Assembly (NCBI GenBank): GCA_023411265.1
Contig: JAEYOX010000005.1
Span: 1 to 42,837, forward strand
Origin: Bacteroidota bacterium
Lineage (GTDB): Bacteria > Bacteroidota > Bacteroidia > Flavobacteriales > Weeksellaceae
DNA length: 42,837 nt
Direction: 5' to 3'
The translations under genes were made by a program, and so were the position numbers. Position 1 is the first letter of the stretch. The number at the start of each line of letters is the position of its first letter. Positions 24,558 to 32,448 of this stretch are shown here, in pieces. The notes under the pieces were generated by a model, which saw only the letters and a list, made by a program, of their open reading frames with translations, did no database searches and was not told the DNA's origin.

Positions 24558-27518
24558 TTAGAATTTAACATTTATTTGAAAACCAATCGTCCGGGAAGAG
24601 GGCAACTGACCTATTTCCACTCCGGGCGTAATGGTACTGTTGTCGAGGGTCGCTACTTCCGGGTCAAACATTGGGAACTCTGTCCACATCCATAGATTTT
24701 TTCCAAATAAAGCCAGGGTGAGTTCCGTCATTCGAAGTTGCTTCGTGATATTTTTCGGGAAAGAATATGCAATTCTAGCATCTCGAAGTTTGATAAAAGA
24801 AGTGTCGAAAGTATTGGTTTCCACGTTGGCTCTCCGGTAATAATCGCCGTAATAAGAAGCCACTGTTACTGATTTGGTATTGGGGCTGTAGGAACCGTCC
24901 GGGTTCACCACCACACCTTCTCCTACCATCATTCCGGTGTCATTTCTTCCGTTCAGTGTATGTGTCAATTTACCTTGCTCCGACATTTTGTGATGCGTTT
25001 GGGAATAAGCCATTCCGCCATACTGTCCGTCAAAAGAAAAACTTACTTGCACATTTCCAAATCTGAAATCATTCTGAAAACCTGCCCGCCATTTCGGAAA
25101 AGCATTTCCTACTTTTTCAATATTTGCAGGCCGTGCAGGCAGACCATTATCTCCAAAAACCACTTGGCCATCCGGAGTTCTCACCAGTTTAAAACCATAA
25201 AGATCTCCCAAAGAGCCACCCACTTCAGCATTAAAATATACTACTCCTGCGACGGTGCTCATCGTGTAAGGCTCATTGTTAAATTCTGCGGGCAGCGACA
25301 TGATTCTGTTTTCATTAGCAGACCAGTTGGCTCCGATTCTCCAACTGAAATTTTGAGTTCTTACCGGAGTTGCATCCAGTGACATTTCGATTCCGCGATT
25401 CCGAATTTCACCGGCATTGATCCAACGATGGGCATATCCGGTTTCGTACAACATAGGAACACGAATAATCTGATTACGCGTGTTATTCTGGTAGACGGTG
25501 AAATTATAATTCAGCCTGTTGCCCAATAAACCAAAATCCATCCCGGCTTCTATATTGGTATTAATTTCCGGTTTCAGATAAGGATTAGGATACGTGGAAG
25601 GTGCTGTTACTGATCCCTGAATATCAGAAAGATCGTAATATTTTTCCAGCTGATAAGGCGATCCGTCGATACCAACTTTGGCCCAGGATGCACGCAGTTT
25701 CCAGAAATTAAATTGAGAAGATCTTAAATTAAATAAATCTGAAAGAATAAAACTGCTGCTCACCGAAGGATAGAAAAACGAGCGGTTGGCTTCGGGAAGC
25801 GTGCTGCTCCAGTCATTTCTTCCGGTAATATCCACAAATATTTTATCATCAAAACTTACGGTAGCTAAACCATAAAGACTGTTCACCTGTTCATCATACG
25901 GTCTTGGAACTCTGGTAATCAAAGAAATGGCATTGGTGAGCATATAATCTCCGGGTGTTTTAAGCCCTTCTGCTCTGTAATCGGTCATCACATATTCATT
26001 ATATCTCATGCTACCTCCGGCAGAGACTGACAAACCAAATTTCCCGAAATTATTTTTGTATCCGAACAGAATATCATTATTATACTCCTGATTGGTAATG
26101 TACTGCTCCCTGTAAAATCCTTTCAAATAATTGGCAGAACTGTAAGGTCTTTTTGTAGTACGCACTTCGTTTAGGATTTCCACGCCCGATCTCAGCATTG
26201 CGCTGAAGTGATTATTAAACTGATAATCCACCGTTATATTTCCGTTGATATTTCTTTTGTCCACACCATTCAGCATTTCATAAGCAATCAGATACGGATT
26301 ATCAATAAAAGAAGAAAACGGATGGATCTGATCTATCTGATACTGATCTTTTTTCCAAATCGGTTTATACCAAGCCAAGTCAATGCTCGGGTTCTGGAAA
26401 ATCATGAAATAGGAAATCGACTGGTTATTGTATCCAGTTGCCGGAAGATTATCGCTATGGGTTCTGTTATAATTTAGTTTTCCTGAAATCTTTAATTTAT
26501 CACTGAACTGATGTGCTACCGAACCGGCAAAATTAAAACGGTTGAACCCTGTATTAGGCATCATCCATTCATTTTCAAGGTATGTAAGTGAAGTTCGGAA
26601 ACTGGTTTTTTCATTTGAACTTTCTATCGCAAGACTGTTCGAATACGTGGAACCTATATCCCAGAATCCTTTTACATTGTCTTTATATGGTCTCCAAAGC
26701 TGTCTTTCAGCACTTTGCCCTTCTAAATTAGGATCATATTGAAAATAATATTGTCCGTTGAATTTTGGTCCGAAAGCACTGCTAGTTCCGCCCGTGCTGT
26801 TACCATCTGGTGAAACACCGTACGAATAATACTGCGGCATGGTTCCTTGTCCGTATTCATACTGATAATCCGGCCATTTCAGAACAGAATCAAAAGAAGA
26901 ATAGGAATTGAAACTAACGCCAATTTTTCCGTTTCTACTTTTACCGGATTTTGTGGTAATCATCAATGCACCATTAGCTGCTCTAGAACCATACAAAGCG
27001 GCAGCTGAAGCGCCTTTTAACACTGTTACACTTTCTATATCGTCCGGATTGATGCTGTTCAGCCCGTTTCCTAGATCAATGGGAAGATCTCCACCCGTTC
27101 CTGCACCATACGCTGCTGTGCCCGTTCCGGAATTCACTCTGGGGCCATCACTTAAAGGAATACCATCTACTACAATCAGGGCATAATTATTATCCATAAA
27201 CATGGATTTCTCACCTCGAAGGGTAATTCTTGCTGAACCTAACGGTCCTGCACCGGCAGTTTGTACTTTCAATCCGGCTACTTTTCCTTCCATTGATTGT
27301 GCCCAGTTGTTATTCTGGGTTTCTTCAAAAGTTTCCGAACCCACTTTTTCTGCCACATATCCCAAAGCTTTATCCTGCCTTTTGATTCCTAAAGCAGTGA
27401 CGACTACTTCCTCAATATCGCGGACAGTCGCTGTATCATTCCTTTGTTGCGCAGCCATCTCTACCGTTACAGTTCCCGTAAGAACCAATACAATAAGTTT
27501 CTGAATGTTTCTTTTCAC
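24558..27518 (-). CDS. SusC/RagA family TonB-dependent outer-membrane transporter
   Basis: This 22-strand barrel transporter imports its ligand using TonB energy, with SusD as lid. After the signal peptide (cleavage near AAQ) comes almost directly the TonB-box-like EEVVVTALG and then the plug, with DIESVTVLKGASAAALYGSR and ANGALMITTKSG. The barrel fills the rest and ends in an aromatic-rich strand with Phe last. The usual N-terminal carboxypeptidase-regulatory-like domain (about 80 residues) is absent. There is no ATG for the signal peptide. I choose GTG at 27518 (KRNIQKLIVLVL...), because the alternative TTG at 27539 falls inside the promoter box. Length is 986 residues. It is first in a four-gene operon. 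Confidence 0.93.
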   Translation of the reverse strand: MKRNIQKLIVLVLTGTVTVEMAAQQRNDTATVRDIEEVVVTALGIKRQDKALGYVAEKVGSETFEETQNNNWAQSMEGKVAGLKVQTAGAGPLGSARITLRGEKSMFMDNNYALIVVDGIPLSDGPRVNSGTGTAAYGAGTGGDLPIDLGNGLNSINPDDIESVTVLKGASAAALYGSRAANGALMITTKSGKSRNGKIGVSFNSYSSFDSVLKWPDYQYEYGQGTMPQYYSYGVSPDGNSTGGTSSAFGPKFNGQYYFQYDPNLEGQSAERQLWRPYKDNVKGFWDIGSTYSNSLAIESSNEKTSFRTSLTYLENEWMMPNTGFNRFNFAGSVAHQFSDKLKISGKLNYNRTHSDNLPATGYNNQSISYFMIFQNPSIDLAWYKPIWKKDQYQIDQIHPFSSFIDNPYLIAYEMLNGVDKRNINGNITVDYQFNNHFSAMLRSGVEILNEVRTTKRPYSSANYLKGFYREQYITNQEYNNDILFGYKNNFGKFGLSVSAGGSMRYNEYVMTDYRAEGLKTPGDYMLTNAISLITRVPRPYDEQVNSLYGLATVSFDDKIFVDITGRNDWSSTLPEANRSFFYPSVSSSFILSDLFNLRSSQFNFWKLRASWAKVGIDGSPYQLEKYYDLSDIQGSVTAPSTYPNPYLKPEINTNIEAGMDFGLLGNRLNYNFTVYQNNTRNQIIRVPMLYETGYAHRWINAGEIRNRGIEMSLDATPVRTQNFSWRIGANWSANENRIMSLPAEFNNEPYTMSTVAGVVYFNAEVGGSLGDLYGFKLVRTPDGQVVFGDNGLPARPANIEKVGNAFPKWRAGFQNDFRFGNVQVSFSFDGQYGGMAYSQTHHKMSEQGKLTHTLNGRNDTGMMVGEGVVVNPDGSYSPNTKSVTVASYYGDYYRRANVETNTFDTSFIKLRDARIAYSFPKNITKQLRMTELTLALFGKNLWMWTEFPMFDPEVATLDNSTITPGVEIGQLPSSRTIGFQINVKF

Positions 27519-27536
27519 TTTATGATTATTTTGCTG

Positions 27537-27544
27537 CAAAAATA
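27537..27544 (-). promoter_or_regulatory. susC operon promoter -7 box
   Basis: The minus strand reads TATTTTTG, about 18 nt before the GTG start. No TTG is found at the expected upstream distance, which would fit a promoter needing an activator. Confidence 0.45.
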
Positions 27545-27577
27545 CCCTCTCCGATTTCGAAAGGGTTTAAATCAGCC

Positions 27578-27679
27578 TTAACACTTCATGAATAAACAGT
27601 AAATGAAAAATGAATAAATTCTTAAGATTGCAACTCACACACATGAGAATCAACCATGAAGAATGTTAAATAGTGTTAA
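27578..27679. repeat. Cluster of TTAACA/TGTTAA boxes in divergent control region
   Basis: TTAACA-C-TTCATG at 27578-27590 faces CATGAA-GAA-TGTTAA at 27655-27669, and a second TGTTAA follows at 27674-27679, exactly 10 bp after the first (27664). The cluster lies in the 300-bp AT-rich gap between the susC operon and the M1 peptidase gene and could hold regulator binding sites. Confidence 0.4.
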
Positions 27680-27794
27680 TAATGATCAGATAGTAAGAAA
27701 AATATTTCTAATCTCTTCTTAATAATAATGAAGAAACAATTTTTCAAATTCTTTGTTCCAATATTTCGTCAAACTATATATCCATTACGTTTAG

Positions 27795-27802
27795 TATTTT
27801 TG
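27795..27802 (+). promoter_or_regulatory. -7 box of M1 peptidase gene
   Basis: TATTTTTG matches the consensus and lies 16 nt before the ATG at 27819. There is no clear upstream element. Confidence 0.45.
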
Positions 27803-27818
27803 TTGTAATTATTAATGT

Positions 27819-29438
27819 ATGAAAAATATCATCACCATCCTTTTTTTACTGGCATCCGCAGTTACGATGGCTCAATCTTACACCCGAACGGATTCATTAA
27901 AAGGTTCGGACACGGAATTCCGGAATTTTTGGGATGTGAAGAAATATGAACTCACCGTAGAAGTAGATGCCAAAAGGAAATTTATTTCGGGAAAAAACAA
28001 AATCAGTTTTGAAATTACCAAAGAAAATCAAAATCCGGTGTTTCAGGTGGATCTGCAACAACCCATGGAATTTCAGCCGGATGATAAAGATGTAAAGAAA
28101 TTTACCTTTGAAAGAGACGGCGACTTCATTTGGGTGAAAAGTAAAAAACCGTACCGAAAAGGAGATCGCGATCATTTTATACTTCATTATTCAGGACATC
28201 CGGCTATTGCCAAAAATGCACCATGGGAAGGTGGCTGGGTTTTTTCTGAAGATAACGAAGGGTATCCGTTCATCAGCGTCGCACAGGAAGGCATTGGAAC
28301 TTCGGTATGGCTCCCGGTGAAAGACATCTGGAATGACGAACCGGATGAAGGCATGATGATGGAAATCATCACACCATCACAGTTGAAAGGAATCGGAAAC
28401 GGAAAACTGATTTCCGAAAAGCGTGAAAAAGACAAAAATATTTTTGTCTGGGAAGTGAAAAATCCCATCAATACTTACTCTATCGTTCCGAATATTGGAA
28501 ATTATGTTCAAATAAAAGATTCATTTTCAGGGGAAAAAGGCACACTTTCACTGGAGTATTGGGTACTTTCTGAGCATGTTGGAATAGCAAAAAAACAGTT
28601 TGACCAAGTGAAACCGATGCTGGCAGCTTTTGAATACTGGTTCGGGCCTTATCCTTTTTACGAAGACGGATTTAAAATTGTACAAGCCCCTTTTTTAGGA
28701 ATGGAACATCAGAGCAATATCGCTTACGGAAATGGGTTTCAAAATGGTTATTCAGGTTCGGATCTGTCGGGCACTGGTGTAGGTTTGAAATGGGATTTCA
28801 TTCTGATTCACGAAAGCGGACACGAATGGTTCGGGAACAGTATTACCGCTAAGGATCAGGCTGACATGTGGATTCATGAGGCCTTTACTTCCTACGCCGA
28901 AACGTTGTTTACGGAGCATTATCTGGATAGGATTTCCGCCGAAAAGTATCTGCAGGGAACCCGACAAAACATCCTGAACGACAGTCCCATTATTGGAAAA
29001 TATGGGGTCAGAAAAGCCGGCAGTACCGATATGTATTTTAAAGGAGCCAGCATGCTCCACACCATCCGACAGGTCATGGATAACGATGAAAAATTCAGGC
29101 AAATGCTTCGGAAAATGAATCAGAATTTTTATCACACTACGGTAACAACAGGAGAAATAGAAAAATTTATTTCTCAATTTTCAGGGTTTGATTTTTCAGG
29201 TGTTTTTGAGCAATACCTCAGAACTACAAAAATTCCGGTGTTGGAATATTCCCAAACAGGAAATGTACTGAAATTCCGTTATTCACAAGCTGTCCAAAAT
29301 TTGAATTTACCTCTAAAAATTAATGGAAATCAGCGTATTACACCGTCAGAAAACTGGCAAAATATCACTTTGGAAAGCAGCAAAGAAGTAGAATTAGATC
29401 CGAATTATTACATACTTTACCAGAAAGTAGAATCGTAA
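27819..29438 (+). CDS. Secreted M1 family metallopeptidase
   Basis: M1 enzymes are zinc aminopeptidases. The protein has a signal peptide ending at TMAQ, an N-terminal beta domain (about 35-235) and the thermolysin-like catalytic domain. Zinc ligands are His331 and His335 in HESGH plus Glu354 in WIHEAF, and the exopeptidase motif appears as GMEHQ (295-299) where GAMEN is canonical. At 539 residues it lacks the long C-terminal helical domain of PepN, as is common for Bacteroidetes secreted M1 proteins. It is divergent from the susC operon and converges on the histidine kinase gene with a 3-nt gap. Confidence 0.93.
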   Translation: MKNIITILFLLASAVTMAQSYTRTDSLKGSDTEFRNFWDVKKYELTVEVDAKRKFISGKNKISFEITKENQNPVFQVDLQQPMEFQPDDKDVKKFTFERDGDFIWVKSKKPYRKGDRDHFILHYSGHPAIAKNAPWEGGWVFSEDNEGYPFISVAQEGIGTSVWLPVKDIWNDEPDEGMMMEIITPSQLKGIGNGKLISEKREKDKNIFVWEVKNPINTYSIVPNIGNYVQIKDSFSGEKGTLSLEYWVLSEHVGIAKKQFDQVKPMLAAFEYWFGPYPFYEDGFKIVQAPFLGMEHQSNIAYGNGFQNGYSGSDLSGTGVGLKWDFILIHESGHEWFGNSITAKDQADMWIHEAFTSYAETLFTEHYLDRISAEKYLQGTRQNILNDSPIIGKYGVRKAGSTDMYFKGASMLHTIRQVMDNDEKFRQMLRKMNQNFYHTTVTTGEIEKFISQFSGFDFSGVFEQYLRTTKIPVLEYSQTGNVLKFRYSQAVQNLNLPLKINGNQRITPSENWQNITLESSKEVELDPNYYILYQKVES

Positions 29439-29441
29439 TCA

Positions 29442-30611
29442 TCAGCCTCTGTCTCTAAGAACAATCCGGAAAACCGAGCCTTTGCCTGCTTCTGTTTGCG
29501 CGATTTTAATATCGCCGTCATGATATTCGTTCACCACACGTTTAGCTAAACTCAATCCTAATCCCCAACCTCTTTTTTTGGTAGAATATCCGGGTTTAAA
29601 AACATTTGCGGCTTGCCTTTTTGTCATTCCGCATCCCGTATCCTTGAAATCAATATAAATATTTTTTCCTTTTCTGTAGAGATGGATATTCAGTTCACCT
29701 TCTCCTTTCATCGCATCCACTGCATTTTTCACCACATTTTCTATCACCCAACTGATCAGGATTCTATTGTGGGAAATCAGTATTTCTTCTTCTGGAAGCT
29801 GCAATGTAAAGTCTACTTTTGTTGAAATTCTTGGCTTTAAATAATCGAAATTCTGTTGAACAGTTTCGGAAAGATTCATATCATGCAGTTCGGGAACGGA
29901 ACCAATTTTTGAAAATCTTTCGGAAATAGTTTTCAGGCGTTCCACATCTTTTTCAATTTCTGCGATTCCTGCTGAATAGGGGTTTTCCATTCTCATGATT
30001 TCAATCCAACCGATCATGGACGAAAGCGGTGTCCCGATTTGATGCGCCGTTTCTTTGGCGAGACCGGCCCAGAGGAAACCTTCATCCGTTTTTTTGATGG
30101 TTCGCAAAAACCAGAATGAAAAAAGTAAATAGCTGAAGATGAACAGCCCTAACAAATAAGGCGAATAGCGAAGGTTGTTCAAAAGCCGGGAATTATCGTA
30201 ATAAATAAACTGATTATTACCATCTGGAAACTTTATTTCCAACGGTTCATAATTACTGCTCATCCTTTCTGTCAGCTGTTTCAGTGCAACCGGATCGTTG
30301 GCAATTTCCTGAGCAATATTCATTGAATAGCCGTATTCCATAATGGGCTGATGGTTCTTGTCAGTTACTACAATGGGTATGGTAGAATTGCTGGAATAAA
30401 TTTCAGGAAGCAATTCGAGAATGGCAGGATCGGGAGATTCAATCTCTTGCTGAATTTTAATTGCTTTAAAAATCAAATTTATGCGTTTAATCTCTTCCTT
30501 GCGCAAATGGTTAATAAAAAAAACTGTGGAAATCACTACCGCAGCCGTCACTACAGTTAGCATCATAAATACAAACCATCGGTTAATTCTTGAAAGAAGC
30601 GCTATTTTCAA
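29442..30611 (-). CDS. Orphan membrane sensor histidine kinase
   Basis: Two transmembrane helices (about 13-34 and 150-170) flank a periplasmic sensor of about 115 residues with no recognisable domain. There is no obvious HAMP domain. The H-box is KETAHQIGTPLSS with His190. The N-box has Asn296 (NVVKNAVDAM), then DTGCGM (324-329) and GWGLGL (348-353). No response regulator is in the window. The start appears to be TTG at 30611, 4 nt after the dacB stop; the first ATG, at 30566, would cut into the SRINRWFVF stretch that I recall as conserved in relatives. Cotranscription with dacB suggests a cell-wall or envelope signal. Confidence 0.88.
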   Translation of the reverse strand: MKIALLSRINRWFVFMMLTVVTAAVVISTVFFINHLRKEEIKRINLIFKAIKIQQEIESPDPAILELLPEIYSSNSTIPIVVTDKNHQPIMEYGYSMNIAQEIANDPVALKQLTERMSSNYEPLEIKFPDGNNQFIYYDNSRLLNNLRYSPYLLGLFIFSYLLFSFWFLRTIKKTDEGFLWAGLAKETAHQIGTPLSSMIGWIEIMRMENPYSAGIAEIEKDVERLKTISERFSKIGSVPELHDMNLSETVQQNFDYLKPRISTKVDFTLQLPEEEILISHNRILISWVIENVVKNAVDAMKGEGELNIHLYRKGKNIYIDFKDTGCGMTKRQAANVFKPGYSTKKRGWGLGLSLAKRVVNEYHDGDIKIAQTEAGKGSVFRIVLRDRG

Positions 30612-30615
30612 AATT

Positions 30616-31986
30616 TTATTTTAGATGATTTAAAAGTTGATACAAAGCTTCGCTCACTTTTGCCCCCTGATAATTGTGAATGATGACGGCAAAAACATAC
30701 GGTTTCCCCGTCGAAGAAGTGTGATAGCCTGCAAAAGATTTGGTATTTTTAATAGTTCCGCTTTTCATTGTCATGCCGTTATATACAGGAAACCCGGAAA
30801 AAAAACTACCAAACCAAGGTTGTTTTTTCGACCATAGCAATGCCTGAACCTCGGCTTTTGCTGAAACATAGTTCTGCGGTGAGAGTCCACTTCCATCTGC
30901 AAAATTTATTGTCGCCGGATGAATTCCTTTGCCTTTCCAAAAATCTTTGAGATAAGTGATTCCCACATCGAAACTTCCTGTTCCTTTTTTTTCTTTCGCC
31001 ATTGTTTTAATGAAAGTTTCGCCGTACAGATTCACACTTTTCTTCATGAACCAATACACCATTTTCTCTAGTGTGGGCGAATTATAAGTGAAAAAAATAT
31101 TGTTTCCGGGAGTTGGTGTAATTTTCTGTCCTTCTATTTTCAATTGGGAATTGCTGATTGCTCTTCCATGAATTTTAATTCCGGCTTTTTTCAGCCATTC
31201 CATCATTTCGGTTCCCAGCTGTCTTGGCGGATTGGGCATTGCTCCGGAAACCGTAATAGCACGAGATGGCAAAGTACCATTAATGTACGCAACTGGAGAG
31301 TATGGTGCAGTAAAAATCAAACTTTGATCAGAATTTCCACCCGTTTTGACTTCATTCACCCATTTTATATCATCCATATTAATATTAACGCCCTGAAAGG
31401 AATTCCCTTTCATTTTCATATCAAACTGATTTTCGCGCCAGTTGATGCTCCACACTCCAGCTCCGTAATAATTTCCCATGTCATCCCAAGGCCAACCACC
31501 GGGAACGGTTTGGAAATCAAAATACCTATCGTCTAAAATTAAATTTCCTGAAATTTCTGTAATACCCGAAGCCTTCACTGCAGTGATGAATTTCTTCTTA
31601 AAATCTTCAGGTTTCCATCCATCGTAACGCCAGCTTCCCAGCGTAGGATCACCATTGGAAGTGAGGAACAGATTCCCTGAAAGCTGTCCTTTTGAAATTT
31701 CACCGGAATACGAAGCTTTAGTCGTGTAACGGTACTCTTTTCCTAAAGTTTCCAAGGCTGCAGCTGCAGTAAAAATCTTTTGAGTTGATGCAGATGAAAA
31801 TCCTTTATTACCCTGATAGTCAAAAACCTCATTCCCATGTTCATCCGAAACATAAAAAGAAATACTAGCAGCGTAAGCAGCTTCTGAGCGCAGAAACTCC
31901 TGAACAGCTAGATCCAGTTTCCGGGAAATATCCTGAGAAAAAAAAAAGAAAGGATAAAAGAAAGTAACGAGCAGCAATCGGTACAT
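30616..31986 (-). CDS. dacB: D-alanyl-D-alanine carboxypeptidase/endopeptidase (PBP4, S13)
   Basis: PBP4-type enzymes trim D-Ala or cut cross-links in periplasmic peptidoglycan. The three penicillin-binding motifs are in order: SxxK as S67-T-Q-K70, SxN as S317-V-N319, and KTG-type as KSGT at 408-411. The insert between motifs one and two, typical of the S13 family, is present. A short signal peptide (cleavage near FFSQ) is followed by the mature enzyme. At 456 residues it is normal length. A TATATTTG box lies 17 nt upstream, and the histidine kinase gene follows 4 nt downstream. Confidence 0.94.
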   Translation of the reverse strand: MYRLLLVTFFYPFFFFSQDISRKLDLAVQEFLRSEAAYAASISFYVSDEHGNEVFDYQGNKGFSSASTQKIFTAAAALETLGKEYRYTTKASYSGEISKGQLSGNLFLTSNGDPTLGSWRYDGWKPEDFKKKFITAVKASGITEISGNLILDDRYFDFQTVPGGWPWDDMGNYYGAGVWSINWRENQFDMKMKGNSFQGVNINMDDIKWVNEVKTGGNSDQSLIFTAPYSPVAYINGTLPSRAITVSGAMPNPPRQLGTEMMEWLKKAGIKIHGRAISNSQLKIEGQKITPTPGNNIFFTYNSPTLEKMVYWFMKKSVNLYGETFIKTMAKEKKGTGSFDVGITYLKDFWKGKGIHPATINFADGSGLSPQNYVSAKAEVQALLWSKKQPWFGSFFSGFPVYNGMTMKSGTIKNTKSFAGYHTSSTGKPYVFAVIIHNYQGAKVSEALYQLLNHLK

Positions 31987-32002
31987 AACAAGGAATTTTA
32001 TT

Positions 32003-32010
32003 CAAATATA
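32003..32010 (-). promoter_or_regulatory. dacB promoter -7 box
   Basis: The minus strand reads TATATTTG, 16 nt before the ATG. It would drive dacB and the downstream kinase gene. Confidence 0.5.
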
Positions 32011-32045
32011 AAGAAAAAAATACGCTGCTAAAGACTAAAAATATA

Positions 32046-32161
32046 AAAGAGGCTGTCTCAGAAAGGAAAAAAATCCTGTTAAACATTTTATAAAAAGGAA
32101 TAAAAAATGTTTTGTTTCTGCCGAAATGCTATCAGGAGAGAATTTCTGAAACTACCTCTTT
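32046..32161. mobile_element. MITE-like remnant with imperfect terminal inverted repeats
   Basis: A 116-bp non-coding segment between nifU and dacB is bounded by 19-bp arms (32046-32064 and 32143-32161) that match at 16 of 19 positions as inverse complements; the left arm contains GAGGCTGTCTCA. Inside, AAACATTTT (32081-32089) and AAAATGTTT (32104-32112) form a second perfect inverted repeat. There is no ORF and no clear target-site duplication. It could be a degenerate non-autonomous element or a solo hairpin. Confidence 0.4.
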
Positions 32162-32176
32162 CAAGGGTTTGGCACA

Positions 32177-32428
32177 TTATTCTGCGTTCAGTACTTCTGT
32201 AATTTCCGGGGCGTACTGTCTTATGGTATTTTCCACGCCCAGTTTCATCGTAGAAAAACTCATGGGACAGCCGTTGCAGTTACCCTGAAGTTTTACCCAG
32301 ACCGTAGAATTTTCCACTTTTACCAGTTCAATATCGCCTCCGTCACTGTTCAGAAACGGTCGAATACTTTCCAAAGCCGCCATAACTCTGGAGGTAGTAT
32401 CAGTTGTATTTGAATAATTTTCTGTCAT
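32177..32428 (-). CDS. NifU-domain protein (Fe-S scaffold/carrier)
   Basis: The 83-residue product is a stand-alone NifU C-terminal (NFU) domain, which binds a [4Fe-4S] cluster at a CxxC site and passes it on to apo-proteins. The motif is CNGCPMS, preceded by the typical RPFLNSDGGDIELVKVE stretch. It lies 20 nt after mrp on the same strand, a fitting partner for that Fe-S carrier ATPase. The two are very likely cotranscribed. Confidence 0.94.
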   Translation of the reverse strand: MTENYSNTTDTTSRVMAALESIRPFLNSDGGDIELVKVENSTVWVKLQGNCNGCPMSFSTMKLGVENTIRQYAPEITEVLNAE

Positions 32429-32448
32429 TTATTTACTATTTCACAGCA

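Noticed and set aside
32168..32184. Second TGGCAC sequence near the nifU stop as a sigma-54 promoter
   Set aside because: The -12 part is one base out of register (TCTGC instead of TTGC at the right spacing) and it overlaps the nifU end on the opposite strand with no downstream transcript.
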